From contig OZ244213.1 in assembly GCA_965216905.1 (NCBI GenBank), positions 3,100,001 to 3,164,000 on the forward strand: DNA of 64,000 nucleotides. The letters are read 5' to 3'. Source of the stretch: G965216905 sp965216905. Lineage in GTDB: Bacteria; Actinomycetota; Acidimicrobiia; Spongiisociales; ZC4RG35. The number at the start of each line of letters is the position of its first letter. Within the stretch, counting starts at the first letter, position 1. Below are positions 59,335 to 64,000 of this stretch, in pieces. The notes beneath the pieces are model-generated. The model was not told where the DNA came from. It ran no database searches and saw only the letters and a list, made by a program, of their open reading frames with translations. Position numbers and translations under genes: made by a program.

Positions 59335-60527
59335 GCCTCCCCCTCGCTTCGGAGCCGTCCGATCTGCTCCACGTCCTTGTCGCCACGCCCCGACAGATTC
59401 ACCAGCACGCGTTTGCCTCGAAGCTCGTCGACGTGGTCCTCGACCCAGGCAATGGCGTGTGCGCTCTCCAGAGCCGGAATGATTCCCTCGGTCTGCGCCA
59501 GCAACGACACCCCGCGCAACGCATCGGTGTCGGTCACCGCCTCATACCGAGCCAGTCCGGTCGAGTGGAAATATGCATGCTCCGGTCCAACCCCCGGATA
59601 GTCGAGACCGGCCGAGATGGAGTGGGCTTCGACCACCTGGCCGTCCTCATCCTGCAGCATGAAGGTTCGGGTTCCGTGGAGGACACCGGGGCTTCCCGCA
59701 CCGATTGACGCGCCATGCTTCCCGGATTCGAGCCCCAGCCCGGCGGGCTCGATTCCGACCAGATCGATACCTCGACCGGCGAGTGGATAGAAGATCCCCA
59801 TGGCATTGGAGCCACCACCCACGCAGGCGACGACCACCTGGGGCCGATGCTCGGCCATCTGGTCGAGGACCTCCTCCCCGATGACCTTCTGTAGCTCGCG
59901 GACCATCCACGGGAACGGATGGGGTCCGACGACCGACCCGATCACGTAGTGCGTGTCCTGTACCGAGCCGACCCATGCGCGCATCGCCTCGCTCACCGCA
60001 TCCTTGAGGGTTCCGGCTCCGGCCGACACCGGGACCACGCGGCTGCCCAGCATCTCCATGCGGAGCACGTTCAATGCCTGCCGCTCGATGTCGACCGTGC
60101 CCATGTAGACCTCGCACTCGAGGCCCAGGAATGCCGCCGCCGTCGCGGTCGCCACTCCGTGCTGCCCGGCCCCCGTCTCGGCGATGATGCGCGGCTTGCC
60201 CATGCGCTGCGCGAGCAGCCCCTGTCCGATGGCGTTGTTGATCTTGTGCGCTCCCGTGTGGGCGAGGTCTTCCCGCTTGAGCCACACGTCGAGACCCAGA
60301 CGCTCCGACAACCGATCGGCGCGATGAAGCGGAGTCGGGCGCCCCACGAAGTCCCGCAACACCTGTCGATGGCGGTCGAGGAAGGCTGGATCGGTCCACG
60401 CCTCCTCGAAGGCTTGCTCCAGCTCCGTCAAAGCGGGCATGAGGGTCTCGGGAGCGAAGCGACCGCCGAACTCGCCGAAACGTCCCCGGTCGTCAGGTCG
60501 GTTCAGTCGCAATGAAGGGGCACTCAT
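59331..60527 (-). CDS. trpB: Tryptophan synthase beta chain
   Basis: A 398-residue PLP enzyme joining indole and serine. 'REDLAHTGAHKINNAIGQGL' carries the PLP lysine, 'ETGAGQHGVATAT' the catalytic segment, and 'CVGGGSNAMGIFYPL' the phosphate cup. 'LSGRGDKDVEQI' is the conserved end. The ATG at 60527 overlaps the trpF stop (ATGA); the frame that continues upstream is a trpF shadow. It pairs with TrpA. Confidence 0.97.
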   Translation of the reverse strand: MSAPSLRLNRPDDRGRFGEFGGRFAPETLMPALTELEQAFEEAWTDPAFLDRHRQVLRDFVGRPTPLHRADRLSERLGLDVWLKREDLAHTGAHKINNAIGQGLLAQRMGKPRIIAETGAGQHGVATATAAAFLGLECEVYMGTVDIERQALNVLRMEMLGSRVVPVSAGAGTLKDAVSEAMRAWVGSVQDTHYVIGSVVGPHPFPWMVRELQKVIGEEVLDQMAEHRPQVVVACVGGGSNAMGIFYPLAGRGIDLVGIEPAGLGLESGKHGASIGAGSPGVLHGTRTFMLQDEDGQVVEAHSISAGLDYPGVGPEHAYFHSTGLARYEAVTDTDALRGVSLLAQTEGIIPALESAHAIAWVEDHVDELRGKRVLVNLSGRGDKDVEQIGRLRSEGEA

Positions 60528-61126
60528 GCTCGGCGGGCTCCTCGTACGTACGCTCGGATGGCGTCGGGATCCTTGACGCCCGGCCGGGACTCTAGGTGGG
60601 TCGACGCGTCGACTCCCCAAGGACGAACCTCCCGGACCGCTCGCTCCACATTGTGCGGGCCCAGCCCCCCCGCCAGAACGAATGGGTGAGCGATGCCGGT
60701 GAGGATTCGCCAATCGAAGGTCCGGCCGGTGCCCCCGTGACGGGTACTCGGCGTGTCGACCAACGCCATCTGGCCGGTAGGGAGATCGGCGAGCGAGGCA
60801 ACGTCGTCCGCTGCCACCGGATGGAGGACGCGCACGCCCCGTTCGAGGGCCCAGCTGCATGCGCGACGACGATTGCGACCGTGCGGCTGAACTCCGGTGG
60901 CGCCGGAGGCGTCGAGCGCCTCCTCCAGTTCGTCCGGGCCGAGGTCGACGGTCACCAGGAACGACTCGATCCTCCGGCCGGCCACGCCGATCAGCTCGGC
61001 GGCGAACTCGAGGCTCACACGTCTCGGCGACTCCGCCAGGACCAGACCGATCGCATCGGCGCCCGCCTCGATGGCCGTCTCCACATCGTCCCGGGTGCGC
61101 AACCCACACACCTTGACCCAGGTCAC
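60524..61126 (-). CDS. trpF: Phosphoribosylanthranilate isomerase
   Basis: A 200-residue TIM barrel. 'WVKVCGLRTRDDVETAIEAG' contains the catalytic Cys, 'MALVDTPS' the Asp region, and 'FVLAGGLGPHNVERAV' plus 'GVDASTHLESRPGVKDPDAI' the phosphate sites. The loop 'GVQPHGRN' replaces the usual 'VQLHG'. Many actinobacteria lack trpF and use PriA for this step, so a dedicated gene inside the operon is notable. The GTG start overlaps the trpC stop. Confidence 0.92.
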   Translation of the reverse strand: MTWVKVCGLRTRDDVETAIEAGADAIGLVLAESPRRVSLEFAAELIGVAGRRIESFLVTVDLGPDELEEALDASGATGVQPHGRNRRRACSWALERGVRVLHPVAADDVASLADLPTGQMALVDTPSTRHGGTGRTFDWRILTGIAHPFVLAGGLGPHNVERAVREVRPWGVDASTHLESRPGVKDPDAIRAYVRGARRA

Positions 61127-61893
61127 GATCGGAGAGCCCGAAGCGTCCCGATCGGATCCCGAGAGACGACCAGCCCCTCCCCGACCAGGATCGCGTCGTA
61201 GCCGGCGGTCGCCATGCGGCGAGCGTCACCCGGACCCAGAATGCCGCTCTCGGCCACGGCGACGGCCGCCGACTCCAGCACCGGCCCCAACCGCTCGGCG
61301 GTTGCCAGATCCACATCGAACGTCCGCAGATCGCGATTGTTGACGCCGACCACCGACGCACCGACGTCCAGCGCCACCTCGGCTTCCCGTTCGTCGTGGA
61401 CCTCGACCAGCGCCTCCATTCCCATCTCGTCGGTGATCGCCAGGAGGTCGGCCAGCCGGATCCGATCGAGCGCGGCGACGATCAGCAACACGGCGTCGGC
61501 CCCCATCGAGCGACTCTCGACGACCTGAATCGGGTCGAGGATGAAATCCTTGCGGAGCACCGGGAGCTCGATCGCCCGGCGGACCGCCACGAGATCGTCG
61601 GCCGATCCCCGAAAGTGGTGGGGTTCGGTGAGCACCGATATGGCGGCAGCACCCCCGACTTGATAGGAGCGAGCCATCTGCACCGGGTCGAGGTCGGCGG
61701 CGAGCGCTCCCCGCGACGGTGATCGACGTTTGATCTCGGCGATCACCGACAGGCCGCCGGACTCGAGCGATGCGCGAAACGGTCGGGGCGTGGTGGCGGA
61801 TCGCAACTCCGGTGGGTTGCTCGACAACACATCGATTCGTTCCCGAGTCGACTCGAGAATCGTCTCCAGGCGCGAGTGCAGGCGACCACTCAT
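61123..61893 (-). CDS. trpC: Indole-3-glycerol phosphate synthase
   Basis: A 256-residue TIM barrel closing the indole ring. 'VIAEIKRRSPSRGALAADLD' has the catalytic Glu and Lys, 'ISVLTEPHHFRGSADDL' and 'PVLRKDFILDPIQV' are conserved, and 'VGVNNRDLRTF' and 'VAESGILGPGD' form the phosphate site. It is coupled to ygfZ upstream and trpF downstream by 4-bp overlaps. Confidence 0.96.
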   Translation of the reverse strand: MSGRLHSRLETILESTRERIDVLSSNPPELRSATTPRPFRASLESGGLSVIAEIKRRSPSRGALAADLDPVQMARSYQVGGAAAISVLTEPHHFRGSADDLVAVRRAIELPVLRKDFILDPIQVVESRSMGADAVLLIVAALDRIRLADLLAITDEMGMEALVEVHDEREAEVALDVGASVVGVNNRDLRTFDVDLATAERLGPVLESAAVAVAESGILGPGDARRMATAGYDAILVGEGLVVSRDPIGTLRALRS

Positions 61894-62777
61894 GGGGAGT
61901 TCGCCGGCAGCGGGACCACCGTTCCCGCGATCGAACCTGCCGAGGCTTCGATCCTCACGGTGGATCCGGGCGCCGCCTCGCGCCGCAGCATCGCCAGCGC
62001 CAACGCAGGGGTGGTCCGGTCGGTAGCGCTGGTGACCCTCCCCACGTCCCGGTCTCCCAAGTGGACGGTTGCCCCCGCCTCGACCGGCGCCTCCGATCGG
62101 ACGATGCGGAGGTGGCGGTTCACATGGCCGCGACTGTCGATTCGGGCGACCAGTTCCTGACCCAGAAAGCAGCCCTTGGTGAACGACACCGACGACGGAA
62201 CCAATCCACTCTCCTGGGGTATCGTGCCCCGATCGATGTCGACCCCGAACCGCGGCTCGCCGAGCATGATGCGATATGCCTCGGCCTCCTCGGATCCGAC
62301 CTCCGTCAGCCTGGCGGCCTCATCGACCACGACGTCGCCGATCCACGCGACCCGTTCGAATCCGGCATGGTCGATGGACGCTCGAACGGCCGGCGGTTCG
62401 TCCGCCCAGGAGGACGGCTCGATACCCGCCACCGCTGCCGCACCCGGTCCCCAGATCTCAGTCACCGGGCGACGATCGATCTCGAAATCGACCTTGACCC
62501 TGATCCGGTATGTGGCCAGCGAATCGACGACCGTCTCCGGAGCCTGGTCGGCCAGGAGTCCCACCCGCCCCTCTCCTCGCAGGAGCCACAAGATGGCCAC
62601 CAGCTTGCCCTGTGGGGCAAGCAACAAGGACCGGGAGGTGGAGCCTGGCGCCACGCCGGCGACGTCCTGGCTGAGGATGCCCTGCAGGAAGGACACCGCG
62701 TCGGGACCCTCCGCCCAGACGACGCGGAGGGCCGACGGAACCCGAACGGCCGCAGACGGCAGCGACACGCCGTTCAT
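61890..62777 (-). CDS. ygfZ: YgfZ/GcvT-like folate-binding Fe-S protein
   Basis: A 295-residue folate-dependent protein that supports iron-sulfur cluster assembly or repair. The signature 'TKGCFLGQELVARIDSRGHV' (K-G-C-x-x-G-Q-E) is diagnostic, and 'FLQGILSQDVAGVAPGSTSR' is the N-terminal GcvT-like motif. The ATG at 62777 overlaps the trpE stop by one base. It lies between trpE and trpC, an unusual place for this gene. It has no known enzymatic role in tryptophan synthesis. Confidence 0.9.
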   Translation of the reverse strand: MNGVSLPSAAVRVPSALRVVWAEGPDAVSFLQGILSQDVAGVAPGSTSRSLLLAPQGKLVAILWLLRGEGRVGLLADQAPETVVDSLATYRIRVKVDFEIDRRPVTEIWGPGAAAVAGIEPSSWADEPPAVRASIDHAGFERVAWIGDVVVDEAARLTEVGSEEAEAYRIMLGEPRFGVDIDRGTIPQESGLVPSSVSFTKGCFLGQELVARIDSRGHVNRHLRIVRSEAPVEAGATVHLGDRDVGRVTSATDRTTPALALAMLRREAAPGSTVRIEASAGSIAGTVVPLPANSP

Positions 62778-64000
62778 CAGATCGACCTCGCCATCGCGAT
62801 CGCCTGGAGCGCGGCCGCCGCCTTGTTCATCGTCTCTTCGTACTCGGTCGGTGGGTCCGAGTCGGCCACCAACCCGGCCCCCGCCTGGACCCAGGCCGTG
62901 CCATCGCGCAGCAGCACGGTCCGCAGGCAGATGCACGTGTCGACGTTGCCCGACAGATCCAGGTAGCCGACCGCTCCGGCGTACGGGCCGCGCGCCACCG
63001 GCTCGAGCTCGTCGATGATCTCCATCGCCCGAACCTTTGGAGCCCCCGACACGGTGCCGTGCGGGAATGTTGCGCGGATCACATCCACCGGACTCGTGTC
63101 GGGCCGGAGCTTCCCGGACACACCCGACACGATGTGCATCACGTGGCTGTAGCGCTCGACCACCATCAAGTCATCGACGGTCACCGACCCGTACTCGCAG
63201 ACGCGGCCCAAGTCGTTGCGGGCGAGGTCGATCAGCATCACGTGCTCGGCGCGTTCCTTTGGATCGGCCAGCAGTTCCTCGGACAACGCCTGATCCTCGT
63301 CATCGCTCGCTCCACGCGGTCGCGTCCCGGCAATCGGCCGAGAGAACACGATCCCGTCCCGCACTCGCGTCATCAACTCCGGTGATGATCCGGCCACCGT
63401 GACCTCTGCGTCACACAGATAGAACAGGAACGGGGATGGATTGACGAGCCGAAGCGCCCGATAGACCGCGAACGGATCCCCGGAGAACTCGGTCTCGAAT
63501 CGCTGACTCAAGACCACCTGGAATGCGTCGCCGGACTGGATGTATCGCCCGACTCGCCGGACGGCGGCTTCGAACTCGTCGTGCGTCATGGTCGAGCGGG
63601 TGATTGGAGGGCGGGCCGGTTCGGGCAGCGGACGAACCGGGGCCGGCACGCCGGTCGACAACCGGTCGACCGTTGCGCGCAGGCGGCGACAAGCCGCCTC
63701 GTACTGCGCACCGGGGTCGTCGCCGACGATCACCGTTCGGATCAGGACCACGGTCTGCCGGAAGCGGTCGAATGCGGCCAGACTTCCGACGAAGTGCCAC
63801 AGCATCTCCGGCAGGTCCCGGTCGTCGGCAGGCCGGTCCGGGAGATGTTCGATGTAGCGGATGCAGTCGTAGCCGAGGTACCCGACGAACCCGGAGTGCA
63901 GGGGTGGCAGCCCCTCCAGCGACGGATCGTCGAAACGCTCCACCAGTTCCCGAAGCGCCCCGATCGGATCGTCGCCGCCGTCGAGTTTCTCGGCGGCGCC
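62777..64000 (-). CDS. trpE: Anthranilate synthase component I, 5' end cut by window
   Basis: The last 407 residues of the chorismate-using subunit that makes anthranilate with ammonia from TrpG. 'LHSGFVGYLGYDCIRYIEHL' belongs to the N-terminal domain. 'QSGDAFQVVLSQRFETEF', 'GSSPELMTRVRDG', 'IAGTRPRGASDDED', 'LIDLARNDLGRV' and 'FPHGTVSGAPKVRAMEII' are the active-site motifs. The frame is open to the right edge, so the start and the tryptophan-feedback region are missing. No trpG or trpD is visible. Confidence 0.96.
   Translation of the reverse strand, partial: GAAEKLDGGDDPIGALRELVERFDDPSLEGLPPLHSGFVGYLGYDCIRYIEHLPDRPADDRDLPEMLWHFVGSLAAFDRFRQTVVLIRTVIVGDDPGAQYEAACRRLRATVDRLSTGVPAPVRPLPEPARPPITRSTMTHDEFEAAVRRVGRYIQSGDAFQVVLSQRFETEFSGDPFAVYRALRLVNPSPFLFYLCDAEVTVAGSSPELMTRVRDGIVFSRPIAGTRPRGASDDEDQALSEELLADPKERAEHVMLIDLARNDLGRVCEYGSVTVDDLMVVERYSHVMHIVSGVSGKLRPDTSPVDVIRATFPHGTVSGAPKVRAMEIIDELEPVARGPYAGAVGYLDLSGNVDTCICLRTVLLRDGTAWVQAGAGLVADSDPPTEYEETMNKAAAALQAIAMARSI

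Noticed and set aside
59331..61361. A 676-residue open frame over trpB and trpF
   Set aside because: The upstream 278 codons are an out-of-frame shadow of trpF and trpC; TrpB has its normal start at 60527.

Overview
The window is a high-GC, densely packed chromosomal segment of an actinobacterium. The Pup-proteasome locus, the DUF4193 acidic protein, a ribosomal protein S1 with a long Ala/Pro/Glu-rich leader, abundant GTG starts and 4-bp stop/start overlaps all point to Actinomycetota. A deep-branching, non-mycobacterial lineage such as Acidimicrobiia is my inference from the mix of genes, not something proven here. Most genes are on the minus strand. The left edge cuts a polyprenol-phosphate glycosyltransferase and the right edge cuts trpE.

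Region 1 (1-18.1 kb) is the protein-degradation block. Read on the minus strand it runs mpa, dop, pup, prcB, prcA, pafA, pafB, pafC, a small zinc-ribbon protein, tatB, tatC, helY and a lipid kinase. This is the gene order familiar from Mycobacterium, with fewer intervening genes. Next to mpa are a divergent ferredoxin and a tight operon trmI-ttuA-ttuB (tRNA T-loop m1A58 and 2-thiolation of U/T54), preceded by an unlisted 32-residue membrane peptide. Three small membrane proteins and an MFS transporter follow.

Region 2 (19.5-23.9 kb) is an accessory island between the MFS gene and tRNA-Leu(GAG). It holds three consecutive VapC-type toxin-antitoxin modules. A degenerate repeat of about 70 bp lies just downstream of the MFS gene and of each toxin gene, giving a cassette-like layout. 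A two-fold duplicated dehydratase-like/VOC fusion protein and a decayed ORF complete the island.

Region 3 (24-42.6 kb) is the conserved glycolysis and nucleotide-excision-repair backbone: secG, gpmA, tpiA, pgk, yvcK, rapZ, uvrC, uvrA, uvrB and coaE. The whiA and gap genes usually found between yvcK and pgk are absent. Envelope-glycan and membrane genes (HTTM protein, two methyltransferases, a flippase-like protein, a GT2 and a GT-C-like enzyme) are inserted among the uvr genes.

Region 4 (42.6-53.2 kb) is a Tad/Flp pilus locus lying between coaE and rpsA. A NarL-type two-component pair and two tandem Flp pilins are on the plus strand. A convergent minus-strand operon cpaB-cpaE-tadA-tadB-tadC-membrane protein faces them, and its TadB is fused to an extracytoplasmic von Willebrand A domain. 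No prepilin peptidase or minor pilin is in the window.

Region 5 (53.4-64 kb) holds rpsA, polA, a coiled-coil protein, tRNA-Leu(CAA) and a translationally coupled trp operon (trpE-ygfZ-trpC-trpF-trpB-trpA), which lacks trpG and trpD in the visible part.
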